Source: Acanthaster planci
Taxonomy: Eukaryota; Echinodermata; Asteroidea; Valvatida; Acanthasteridae
Reading direction: 5' to 3'
DNA: 24,550 nucleotides
NCBI RefSeq assembly: GCF_001949145.1
Contig: NW_019091360.1
Span: forward strand, 3,185,058-3,209,607
Shown here one piece after another: positions 10,310 to 20,399 of the stretch; within the stretch, counting starts at the first letter, position 1, and each line of letters begins with the position of its first letter. Both the position numbers and the translations under genes were made by a program. The notes under the pieces are model-generated. The model made no database searches. It had not been told where the DNA came from and saw only the letters and a list, made by a program, of their open reading frames with translations.

Positions 10310-11480
10310 GAGTGATTGTGGTCACAGAGGCCGGGCAAAGTAGTTGGATGGTCGTGATGAACAACTGCTTGACGTCACCTCATAATGGCTGCATACGAGC
10401 AAAGAAATACGTGGAAGCTTGTACGGGAGACCACCATAAATCCTCTGCCATTGTTGAAATCGCTGTCAAACTTGGGATGAAGCTATCTGAGGAAAAGAAA
10501 TCGGTTGAATGATCTGCGGTCAGAGACCCCATGTGGGTTCCCGGTGAAGGTGGCCTGGTTCTGTGGACTAGGCACAGAATAGACCCCCACGTAAAAATGT
10601 TCAGGAAGCCATCAGAAATACCATTTTAATGGCAGGCTGAAGAAGAGCAGAAGCCTCTACTAGATCAATGGGAGGCTTGGGAAGCAATGATAGAACGATA
10701 CCTTGATCCCCCTAAATGTTTAAAGAAATAGATGATCTGAAGACCAGAGGTAAGCCAAAGAAGAAAATTCCTGATGGTAGGTGAGGATGAAGAATTTGGG
10801 ATCGATAGCTGTCGTCTTCGTAAAGCGGAGAAGCCAGCTACCATAAGCCTGCCTGTTAGGCTCCACCTGTTTCGTGGGCTACTGAGGCAAAACCTACTTC
10901 CCAGAGGTCAGCTACTCAGAGGGAAACTGTGACATCATCCAAGCACACTATTGAAGGGAGGCTGGATCCAGATGCGTAATTGGAGACCTGGTTAATTGAG
11001 TCTGGAGGTCTGGGCAGTCGAGGAGCCTGACTGGAGAATAAATAAGTAGGCCCAGGAGGCAAGGGAACTGAGGCTGTTGTAGCCAAAATGAGGCAAAGAG
11101 AACATTCTGGATAATTCTGTCTCTCATTGGCAACTGGAAGTACCCATTCTAACAGGAAGGGGAGGTGCAGGCATGACTTCCCCCTCAATGTGGTTGGGCA
11201 ACAAATGAAGGGATCAGTCTGTGGGAGTGACGTTGCCCCATGGTGGGGCGTCAACTGAAGAAGTCTTCCTCTGTCCAGTGGGTGGCTTGAAGAGAGAAAA
11301 GTTAGCATAATGATTGAGGTCCAGCCGGTCTGGAGTCTAGAGGCAATGGGCCTCATGCAGCACGGTCTGGTGGATCTTGTTATCAAAGGGAACAGGCTAC
11401 AGCCATTGGCTGCAGATGGGCAAAGGCCACTTGGCCTCAAATACAACCTCTCAAAATACCAGAGGGGAACGAAGGTCAAC
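10310..11480 (+). pseudogene. Second broken coding-like tract, unidentified
   Basis: GC-richer than its flanks, with plus-strand peptide-like patches in changing frames: HHKSSAIVEIAVKLGMKLSE (about 10433), QKPLLDQWEAWEAMIERYLD (about 10641), SKHTIEGRLDPDA (about 10939) and GLVDLVIKGNRLQPLAADG (about 11368). Stops and frame changes separate them. The minus strand carries the longest open frame of the window (10916-11479, 187 codons, very rich in Pro, Leu and Ser). It looks like the antisense of this tract and has no recognised domain. It may share origin with the 13.9-15.1 kb tract; I found no direct match between them. Confidence 0.3.
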
Positions 11481-11545
11481 TGAAAAGAGCCCCAGGCTGT
11501 TTTGAAAATTTGTGTTGTGGACGAATTAATTTACAAAGTGTGTTC

Positions 11546-11737
11546 GTCCCTTCAATACGGGCGTTTCACAATAGTGCGCCTCCAAGAGTTTACAATGCAT
11601 TGACCAACACAGAGTGCAAAATCTGTCGACCCTTTCCAAACGCACATTGGGTCAACTGATTTTGCGCACTGTGATTGGTCAACGCCTTGCAAACTCTTGG
11701 AGGCTCACTGTTGTAAAACGCCTGAATTTCAAGAGGG
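11546..11737. mobile_element. Hairpin MITE, about 190 bp with a 16-base loop
   Basis: A long, nearly perfect inverted repeat. The left arm (about 11546-11632) contains GCGTTTCACAATAGTG, CCTCCAAGAGTTT, TTGACCAA and GTGCAAAATC. The right arm (11649-11737) carries their complements in order. The arms close on GACCC/GGGTC with a loop at 11633-11648. No ORF. Most likely a foldback transposon; transcribed, it would form a long hairpin RNA. Confidence 0.88.
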
Positions 11738-11759
11738 TGCTTAACTTTGAAATTGCAAC

Positions 11760-13900
11760 CCCCCCTTTTTTTTAATACTGCTTATTTAATAAGCCGTGTA
11801 ATTACATGTTTGTGTACTGAACGGTTGTACAGTAAGTATATCAGTAAAAAAGTGACTGTACATGTACATGTTATTTACCATGTGGTGTTGTATGGGCACC
11901 GTTGCATCCATTACTGATCACAAGGACCCCAAAAGTAGCAGTGCTATTTTGTGTGTGTGTTTTGTGGAATTAACAGCATAAAATGGGACAAAGACTGCCA
12001 AAAATCACCAAGGTGACAAAACTTGCCTTATTTCCAAAGACAATGCCATTATGCACAACTTGCACCAGTCAGGTAACCACCATGGGAACCCATGGCGAGA
12101 CTGGTCACCCAAGGTCACACATCCTGTACATGTAGCATATCATTCCATGATGAAACCCTTGAAGCAGACAAAAACCTTGAGCCATGGTAAGGAAATTTGT
12201 GGGAACATGCTCGCCAAACTACAAGGAAACAACCTCGAAATATAATCATGAACGCAGGTAAACAGGAGCAATTTCTGTGAATAAGCCTGTACGACTTTCC
12301 GTGCAACGTGGACGTGTTTAGGATGTGCAGGAAGACTCGTCGCAAAGGCTACTGTAACTAAAGTACCGGTACAGCCAGTGGGGGCCACTCCACGCCGAAA
12401 TTTAGTGGACAAACGGTAACCAATAAGGGATGCTGCGGGTCCAGCATTATGCACCACTGCGACATGCAAGGTGTAGTGTATTGACACTATATGTACAAGT
12501 ATCTTGTTCAAAAAATACACCAACCAGGCAGAGGATCACCAAAGTCTATCCAGTTCTTCTTTGGGAAGGCGCGGTGGTACAGGGACTAGAGCTGCAATGA
12601 GTCGAGTCATAGTTGCTCCGAGCGAGAACCAAAAGATGTGTAGCATCGTCATCACACCCCACTGCATCCAGCCACCTTATATACATGTAAACAGCCCCAT
12701 CTTCAACATCTCTTCAGTCTCCTAACGACGGACTGAGCACGCAGTCCGAAACGTTCAGTATACTCCCGGTTCTTTTCAGAACCACAAATACTCATAAGAG
12801 AAATATATTCCTTAGCATGGTGCTATCGCAAGCCTTTCCAGCACCGTCCTTCACCTGAATAGCCTGAAATTCCATCCAAAAGATGTGTGTTCATTTGTTT
12901 TGTTGTTTGTAAATGAAAAAACCAATCCTAACTCATTGCGTCGGTGCGCAAGTTAAATTAAGGCACCCTTCCACACTGTGGGTCTAAACCAACGTGAGCC
13001 ACACATTCGACAAAATTACTCCCAGAGCAAGCCTGACAGAGGAACGCAATGCACATGAGTGTTACCGGTATGTTTTAACAGAGTTGATCGCTCTGTCCAT
13101 GAAAGTGAAACTCACAAACACACCGGCACACAATGCACCTAAAACGTACATACAATGTATGGAAAGGCGCCTCAAGCGGTATGCGCTGGGCACACTGAGT
13201 ATGCGTGACCAATTTACCTTCAAAGCATGGTCCATGCATGAGTGCACACAGGAACTCAGTTGGAAGACCTTGTACCCGAGGGTTTGTCTTGAACCCTAAC
13301 GTGACCAAAGCGACATGTAGAATGTAGTGCTGCACATGACATACCGTAAATGAGTACAAGACTCCTTGTTCTCTGAAGGACGAAAGGTAAGGCAATGCTG
13401 ACGAATGACAACAGCTTCATTGGAATTTAAGAATGTTTGAGCAGCACTTACATGTAAATTGGATAATTTTCAAACCCTGAACCCTGAAAATACTGGTCCT
13501 GTGACTGTGCATACATGTAGTTTTATTCCTAAACACCAAATTCAACAGAACCAAAACTGACTGTGTTGAGTTTTGATTCCAAGAACTAGGCAACGAGTGA
13601 ATAAATAAATGTATTGAGTACATATACATGTGTACATTCTTCTTTTAAAGAAATGCCAAAGAATCAAGAAAGCAGTAAGTGGTCATTGTACCGTTTACGC
13701 GGGGAATTAGAAAACGTTCCATGCAGTTTTCCAGCATTGGCCTGATGAACAATAAAAGATTTTACGACGGCCGGCAGGGATTAAGCATCACGCACCGTGC
13801 TGATTAAGACACTTTGATTACCGCTTTTTTAAACATCATTACAACGGTGATAATGTTACCACAGTGATTGTGTTCCGTTTGTCTGTTTATTGTGAGCAGT
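11760..13900. other. Noncoding apart from the 12.7 kb retroelement fragment
   Basis: Short GT run at about 11950, TACCGGTA words at about 12363 and 13064, and scattered short frames without support. Confidence 0.5.
12715..12830 (+). mobile_element. Penelope-like retroelement fragment with degenerate hammerhead motif
   Basis: At 12722-12728 CTAACGA differs by one base from the hammerhead core CTGANGA. A stem follows, CGGACT (12729-12734) pairing AGTCCG (12743-12748), and then GAAAC (12748-12752), the second conserved core box. Downstream CCGGTTCTTTTCAGAACCAC and AAATACTCATAAGAGAAATA match wording I associate with terminal regions of Penelope-like elements, which are known to carry such ribozymes. 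No reverse transcriptase frame is visible nearby. The G-to-A change in the core and the C10.1 position suggest an inactive relic. Confidence 0.5.
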
Positions 13901-15075
13901 ACTGTAGACTGAGTGGGAGGGGCACATCGGTCAATGAGGGGGAACGTGAGCTCATCCCTAAGACACAAATGGTAACTCAGTCTAAGGCCAAAGGTCTTGT
14001 CTAAGAGCCTGGGTTGTAGCATAAAAATTGGTAGGGGTCCAGTGATACTGGTTCAAGTATAAAAGCCTCGACAAGGAATGGAAGTTGACACGGTTGAAGC
14101 TTACCTACCTCTGTCATGACTGTAAATGATAGATTAGCCTGCTGAAGAATACAGAGGCTATCCTCATCAGTGGACAACGGTGCACAGATGAGAGGCAAAA
14201 GATGCCTCAGAAGGAGATTCGGGAAACAGTATCAACTTCTGAAGTGGGGATTGGATATCAGTCAATCCAACAAGTGAGACTGACAGTGAGGCTGTGAACG
14301 GGTGTGAGTATCATGCCAAAACAACACTGAGAAGTGGCCCCACCATCCGCAGGGATAGTTACGTCATTGGCCACTGGAAAGTGTGAAGGAATCCCCCCTG
14401 ATGAGCTTTACAAAATGGGGATAGTTTATTGGAAACACTGTTGAAAAATCTGGATGCTCGTACCCAACGGGCAATGGTCATTTGAAAAAAAAGGCCAAGC
14501 ACTTGGATGAGAACGAGGTTGAAACTGTTGAATCTGACCTGCAAAAAAAAGCTGTCCTCTTGTGGCTAAAATGTGATGACGATGTGTGTGGTGGGGGTGC
14601 TTCGGGCCTCCGTGACCGGGTGGGGCTCGCTATAGTTGCTCGCTATGGTTCGGTATGGTTGCATCAAGTGTCGGGCCTCACCCTCCTGCCTGTACATGTA
14701 CATGGACATCGGATTTTGGTGCTTCCATGCGCTCACATCTGGTTACCACTGGTGTGAAGGATTTGCCAGGGAATAGTGCTGGTTGAGACTGGTCCCAGGC
14801 TTGGCCCCGGAGAATTTCGAACCATTGAACCCAGCATATTAGACTCACTTGGTGGTGATGGTGGAAACATCAGCCTGGAAGGCCGATCTGGCTGGAGGGA
14901 CCGGGAGAATTGCCGGAACGTGGCTTGAATGAACAGGTCTCTGTCGAATTCAGCAAGATTGCATATGAACGTGAAGCTCCACTGTATTATGATTTTGCAC
15001 GATCTGGACTACATGTGTCGACAAGTCTCAGAACTACAGGGCCTTTTCAGGGGGGACATACAGTGGGCGTGGAGG
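13900..15075 (+). pseudogene. Broken plus-strand coding tract, possibly retroelement-derived
   Basis: Protein-like stretches occur in shifting frames, interrupted by stops: ERELIPKTQMVTQSKAKGLV (about 13943), MPQKEIRETVSTSEVGIGY (about 14200), KKAKHLDENEVETVESDL (about 14486), VLVETGPRLGPGEFRTIEP (about 14780) and NEQVSVEFSKIAYEREAPLY (about 14928). GC is raised over the whole tract. The VLVETG wording is loosely like the LVDTG of retropepsins and the earlier patches have a gag-like charged feel, but neither is a firm assignment. At least three frame changes and many stops mean it cannot make one protein. It ends where repeat family X copy 2 begins. Confidence 0.4.
14109..14205 (-). CDS. Weak exon candidate
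   Basis: Acceptor CTCCTTCTGAG, then one base and 32 open codons including LICAPLSTDEDSLCILQQ and ANLSFTVMTE, to donor GAG|GTAGGT, with a second GTAAGC four bases further on. Phase 1 in, phase 0 out. The opposite strand across the same bases also looks like broken coding sequence, so only one reading, at most, is real, and the plus-strand tract is longer. No product can be assigned. Confidence 0.2.
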
Positions 15076-15165
15076 GTGTGGCTTAGGTGACTTTTCCAGA
15101 GAGGTTTGACGCGCATGCGCACTGATATGCAAATGTAGGTAAACAGAGATGAGTTATTTTCTGTC
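15018..15165 (-). repeat. Dispersed repeat family X, copy 2 (inverted)
   Basis: Reverse-complement copy of the 9.62 kb repeat, alike over nearly its full length, including the octamer-like ATTTGCAT (minus strand, about 15135-15128) and GCGCATGCGC. It abuts the end of the broken coding tract at 13.9-15.07 kb. Confidence 0.8.
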
Positions 15166-15676
15166 ACGGAATTGAAGTTTTCCATGCTGAAGGTGGCAAG
15201 TACAATGTAAATACATGTAGGCTTGCGGTAGCACAATGCAAAATAAGACATGTGTACATGTATCTCTTTGATTTGTATAGTGTGGATCTGATAAGAGCCA
15301 GAGAGCACTAAACGTTTCTAACAGTATGCTTTGTCCGTCACCAGGAGACTGCCTGGAATTGAATGACGTTTTTAATTGCCAACTTTGAAACTGTGGGACA
15401 CATATTAGTATATGTATGGTGTATTTTAATTTCGTGGTTATGGTTTTAAGTTATGTGACTAAGCATCTTCCACCAATTTGGTAAAACTTACAGCATACAT
15501 GTAAATTACGACTTTTCATTCATTACTGGGGGACTGGGATTTTAAGATTGTTCACGTCTGTAAATAATGCTGTTTTAGCCTTCAATTATTCAGCTCTAAT
15601 CAGGATGCAGGATGGGCACGGTCATTGGTGTTCCAGATATCAGTCATGACTCCCCTCATTTCATCAGACATTGTAA

Positions 15677-16166
15677 CTGAATAGACCTACAACATAATGA
15701 CGTAATGCATTGTTTACCGCACTGGGTGAAAGGTGGGGATGTTGCAGGAACGCATTGACGTGACACGTTATGTGTAACGTATACTACATGTATATGGTGT
15801 GTGTATCGACCTGACTCGAAGAAAAAAAAATTAAAATGGTCCATGCGAAAATAAATAAATGGCCTTATTTCTCATGGAAATCTGTCACCTTTTGCGGTCC
15901 CTTGGAAGTTAAAAAAACACACAGCTCTGGCGTTCGTTGAGTGCTTGATAAACACAATGGAGCAAAGCAGTTCACATTGACCATTTCGGACGGTAATCGG
16001 GAATTTTTTTATTTCCTTTTTTTTCATGTCAGGTCGATACACACGCCATATAGTACACGTTCCACATAACGTGTCACGTTGACGCGTTCCTGCAACATTC
16101 CCACCTTTTACCCACAATGCACTGCAGTAAACACTGCACTTCATCATTATGTTGTAGGTCTATTCA
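15677..16166. mobile_element. Inverted duplication or foldback element with arms of about 160 bp
   Basis: The left arm, about 15677-15835, and right arm, about 16010-16166, are reverse complements with scattered mismatches. Shared blocks include AATAGACCTACAACATAATGA, ATGTTGCAGGAACGC, CGTGACACGTTATGTG and GTGTATCGACCTGAC. Weaker similarity (AAATGGTC-ATG) extends the arms a little into the spacer. Open frames on the arms are by-products. It may be a foldback transposon or two copies of one repeat inserted head to head. Confidence 0.85.
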
Positions 16167-16170
16167 CTGC

Positions 16171-16755
16171 TGTACACTTCAGGAACTCACCCCCCCCCCA
16201 GAGTTGATTACCTAATGGCTCATTTGTAGAACCAGCCCTAATTTAAACACGGACACCAGTAGCACACAACGACTTGACATCATCATGTGTCACATGACAC
16301 ATAAAGCCGTCATTTTGACACCGTGATTCCAAACCTGACCTTCAGTGTGAGATTTTTGTCTCTGCCAAATGACCGGTGCACGTACTTGTAGGACTTGAGC
16401 CTTACAGATCCAAGACTTGACCACAACTTTAAACTACACTGTACTGGCCAACTGGACCAGTGTGGTCATACCTTGACTAACAAGACGTACATACGTAATC
16501 ATGCCTCTATTTTTCTCTCCAAAAATAAATCTCTGAGTGATGAACAAATGACAAAGCTCTGTGGGTGAGCACATGTAGGAATACTATAAACCAAACATCA
16601 ATGGCTTCCTCTGTAAATAAATTTTAAGATGCACAATTCTCTAAAATGATGAAAAGATACCAGGAATTTTAGTCCAACCTTTCTTCAACCCTACTGTCCG
16701 TAAATTGGAGCTGATTTTCTAAAGGAGTAACTTGAAATTCCATGGAGACACTCAC
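16171..16755. other. Noncoding, possible 3' part of the small-protein transcript
   Basis: A nine-C run at about 16191, otherwise mixed AT-rich sequence. If the GTGAG donor at 16755 is used this is intron; if not, it is 3' UTR. I cannot decide. Confidence 0.35.
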
Positions 16756-16762
16756 CAATATC

Positions 16763-16846
16763 TTATGGCCAAATGGCTGAACAGTCTTGACGTTCTCTTG
16801 CTGTCAGGTCAATGGCTTGAGTGATGACAAAAAGCTCAGCGTTGAC
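16763..16846 (-). CDS. Second and final coding exon of the small protein (proposed)
   Basis: After a CACAG acceptor the frame opens in phase 0, matching the phase-0 donor at 20399. It reads VNAELFVITQAIDLTARE and RQDCSAIWP, then TAA. Joined to the first exon this gives 68 residues. The transcribed exon probably extends to 16756, where GATATTG|GTGAGT is a strong donor, so one or more noncoding exons may follow. An alternative acceptor 14 bases upstream (GCCCCAG, exon start 16860) would break the phase and end the protein early. The intron would be about 3.55 kb. No homologue is recognised; the pairing rests on phase, splice signals and protein-like composition. Confidence 0.5.
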   Translation of the reverse strand, partial: VNAELFVITQAIDLTARERQDCSAIWP

Positions 16847-17867
16847 CTGTGACCAGCCGCCTGGGGCAAAAAGTTCACAAAATGAATAACCCTGCAATGT
16901 TACACAGCAAAGTTATGGCTTCATAATGTAACTGTGGAAACTCGATGCATGCAAATGACTGTACTTCAGAATGACAGGGTATTCTAGGCTCTTCACTTTT
17001 TGGATTGCACTATTCTTTATCAACAATCAGTAAGTCTTCAATTTATTTATTTGCAAGGAATTTGTTCAATATACCCAGGTTAACTTTTAAAAAGTTCCAA
17101 AAACATCTAAGGAAATAAAAAGATTATATTCATCAAGTCCAAAAGATGTTCGGGTACGAAGTTCAAGTGACAATGTATGGTACGTGTGCAGGGTTTGCAC
17201 TCAGCATGCATTTTGAATTTTAATTAAGTGACTTTATTCCTCTTTAGTTCTAAAAAAAGTTTAATTAAATTTAACTGAATCCCTTGTACATGTTTTATAA
17301 CACAATCATCCAAGCTGTGTGATTGGACTGGGTACCAGCAGGACACGCGACAGCCACTTTGCTACATGTAGCTGTGTAGCTGGCCAGTGAAACAAGATTT
17401 TAACCCTCCTTAACCTTGACCTCTGAAAATGGTTAAATCATTGCTTTCAGGCATAAATTTGATTAGGAGAGTGGAATTTGTGTCACCAGTAATTTATCTC
17501 AGAAGCTGGATTTAAAAAAAAATAAGTAACGACCCCACATAAAGTAAAAAGCCAAGGCACATGGAGGTGCCTTTTGGTTTCCAGAGATGTACATGAACAT
17601 GTAGTCAGGTGTACGTGGGTCAGTGTACTGTGTACAGGTTGATCAGCATTCCATTGAAATGGAGATTGAGTGTGTACTTGGTACATGTACATACCTTAAC
17701 AGTAAGGGAAAACATGTGTACATGTATTCAGTGATGCCCCAAGGAAAGAATTCTTTTTCTATGGCCACCACTAATTTTTATCCTGCAACTACTGTATTAG
17801 CCATCTGATTCTGAAAGCAGTAATATTACCTAAAAAGTCAAATTAGTCGGAAAAATATTGAGGTAAT

Positions 17868-17935
17868 CACTTAGAAAATGCTTTTAGACCAGTCTCATAG
17901 GGCTTGTGCACAGGGTTTCAAGCATTGTCCACATA
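17868..17935 (+). repeat. Repeat family Y, copy A
   Basis: CACTTAGAAAATGCTTTTAG, then ACCAGTCTCATAGGGCTTG, then TGCACAGGGTTTCAAGCATTG. A direct relative is at 18199-18275 and an inverted one at 18801-18875. Confidence 0.7.
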
Positions 17936-18039
17936 CATACATGTACATGTATATGAAAGAGGAAATTCTACGGCATTCGTAAATGTAAGCACATGCATGA
18001 GACTGCTTACATAGGTATGTGTAGGTACGGGTACCTGGC

Positions 18040-18990
18040 ATGATGAAATACCCCTTAGTGTAAACTGCCACTTTTGACGAGAAGTATTTCCAGGGAAAAG
18101 TTCCATAAACCGACAACACTAATTTTCCCTTAAACTGTTATGACAAAAAGTGATAACGTCCTACAAAGTGACATTTAACTAAGAAAATTCTGAAACATTT
18201 ACTTTGAAAACGTTTAGGTTTTTCAGACAAATCTCATAGGTTTGTGCACAGGGGCATCAAGTGTTGTCAGTATGTACAGGATATCATGGAACTCTTTCCA
18301 TTTCCAGCTCTGTATGGTGAATCTCTCTGTGGAATATACGGGCACCACCAACTTTCAGTAAATTTTGATAGCGGACAGGTTTAAAAAGGATTACAAATTG
18401 TACGCGCTCGGCGAAAGAGGAGAAGTGTGGCGAACGCGCCAAAACAACCAGCCAGAGTAACGTGTGCACCGTCTGATTGGTTGGGGTGCAGCCGTTGTTG
18501 GGAATGGGCCAAAGCCGCACGCGCAGCATAAGCAACTCCGCTGGTATCAGGAACGCTCTCACCCCTCTGGCCCAAAGGGGGTTCCCCGGAGACAGGCTCC
18601 TGGGAACCGTATTATTTTGGGGGGCTAGAGATATGAAAGGTGGTTTAGTAACTTACGAGAACAGGTTTAAACGAAGGGGCCCCTTCCCATTTTGGAAAAA
18701 AAAAGTGGCAAAAAGTTTTGCCCTATACCAGTCCTCTTTTCTGTTCTTTCCCCCTGGTATATGGAACTCTGGCCCACTCTGAGGAGGAAGGAAAGAGTTC
18801 CACATACGGACCCACTTGACACCCTGTGCACAAACCTGAGATGACACTGGTCACATAAAGTGTTTTCTAAGTAAACGACTTAGATTTTTCCTTCCTAAAT
18901 GGAACTTTTCTGGACACATTTTTGCTCTCTGGCGGCAAATAAGTCACTGTAGGGAACAATTACTGGTGTCCGTATATGGAACTCTTCCCC
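18040..18990. repeat. Recurring TATGGAACTCTTCC motif cluster
   Basis: ATGGAACT-T(T)CC occurs five times in under 1 kb: plus strand at 18286-18299, 18759-18774 and 18973-18990; minus strand at 18810-18789 and 18110-18094. Several copies are preceded by TCCGTAT or GGTAT. It appears to be a short block shared by repeat family Y and its decayed neighbours. Confidence 0.55.
18199..18875. mobile_element. Element of about 680 bp bounded by inverted family-Y repeats
   Basis: The left boundary, 18199-18300, contains CTCATAGGTTTGTGCACAGG and, further in, ATGGAACTCTTTCC. The right boundary, about 18789-18875, is the inverted counterpart (GGAAAGAGTTCCACATACGG, then CCCTGTGCACAAACCTGAG). The interior is much more GC-rich than the flanks (18380-18660) and has no recognisable transposase; its open frames on both strands are unassignable. 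A nonautonomous DNA transposon is the simplest reading, with family-Y copy A as a solo end. Confidence 0.6.
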
Positions 18991-19351
18991 AAAGGAAAAG
19001 TTTACTCCATAATCTCTCCATGTCACAAGCCCACAGCGTTGGGTATTTCTTGCTAGGCCTACCTGTACATGTATAATTATCTGCAAGTTGTGGGAGGCCT
19101 ATAGGCCTACTAAACAAAGTGGCTGGCCCGCTGGTACTCCAAATCTGTGCCCTCATTCTGGACGCAAACTTTCAGTAACTTTGTAAAATTTTGGGCTGAA
19201 TTTTATGGCACTAAACATGCTAAAACTACTCATAAGGTTTGTTAATGGTACCAGTATTTGACCAAATAAATTTTAAGCCTTTAAAATTTGAGGTTTGTTG
19301 TCAATGATCAAGCTGAATGAGGAGTGTGGGGAAAAATACAGCCATTTTCCT

Positions 19352-20284
19352 AGTTCCGGATCACGAAAATTATTCAGTCAGACTGAAGCTACAAAAATCC
19401 TCAAATTCCGGTGAAATGTGGTCAATAATCTGCCTTGTGTGTTGAAGATACTGCCTAATTATTTTTAAAATCCTCGCTTTTAATTTTGAGTCACAAGATT
19501 AACGAAAGTGACAAGGATACATTTCCCTGTTCTGTATTGGTTTAACCAGTTCCGGATCACGACAAAAACTTATTCACAAATAAAAATTACAGTAACTGCG
19601 TGAGAAATCCATTTTGCAGCCAGAACCTTTTTTACAAGCTGAGTTTCTAATGAAGAATTAATTTAGAAAAAATTATTTTATGTAAGAATTCATAGGAACT
19701 AAAAAGTAGAACCTGCATAAATTTTAACTAGACTTTTTCAGCTGTGCAATGAGCTATATGTATCAACGATGCTATCCCCTACACCGCACACCGAACTATG
19801 CATGTGTGAATGATCAATCGATCACACCAGTACCAGCAGGACCAGTAGGATTCTCTAAATGGTGGTCCTGCTGGCCAGCATGAAATTCAAGTTAATTTCG
19901 ACCCCTGTAATGCACAATCCCGAACTAGGATTTAATAATATACGTTCCATTTTTGGCCAAGTTTGAACAGACGGAAACTCTACAAGTCATTAGATGCAAA
20001 AGTTTATTTGACTGTTTAAGTATGAATAAAGCACATAGAATCACACGTGGTGAGCGACCTATCGCCCAGAATTTTTTTCCCCGAATTTTGTGGCTCCCGC
20101 GAATTTTGACAAAACGTTCAAGTCTCACCAAAATTTCTTTTCTAGAATTTTTGGGAGAACCAATTTTGTACAAGAAGCAGCCTACATTTCACCTTTCCAG
20201 CAGAACTTGTCTTGGAATGTACAACTGAAGAATTAGACTATTTTTTTATTTCAAGCAATCCGGAACTGGGAAAAATCCGGAACT
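19352..20284. repeat. AGTTCCGGAT repeats, two direct and two inverted
   Basis: AGTTCCGGATCACGA at 19352-19366 and again at 19549-19563 on the plus strand, both followed by a TTATTCA-containing stretch. The complement ATCCGGAACT occurs at 20258-20267 and 20275-20284. The outward-in arrangement may mark the ends of a degraded repeat of roughly 0.9-1.0 kb with an AT-rich interior and no recognised coding sequence. Confidence 0.5.
19833..19874. repeat. Hairpin with perfect 12 bp stem
   Basis: CCAGCAGGACCA (19833-19844) and TGGTCCTGCTGG (19863-19874) are exact complements separated by 18 bases. It lies inside the long first intron of the proposed small-protein gene. Confidence 0.65.
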
Positions 20285-20399
20285 AGGTGTCGGAAAGCAA
20301 CGACTGTGGCACATTAACAAACAAAATGGAAAACGGCTGCCATAATCGAGGTCCAAAATATCACAAAATTATGTACTTGATAAAGATGTCTTGACTTAC

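Noticed and set aside
10916-11479. 187-codon minus-strand ORF, the longest in the window
   Set aside because: Pro/Leu/Ser-rich, no domain, no splice or start context, and antisense to more protein-like plus-strand patches. Not annotated as a gene.
18477-18782. 101-codon plus-strand ORF in the GC-rich core at 18.5 kb
   Set aside because: Both strands are open because of GC content. No motif, and it lies inside a repeat-bounded element.
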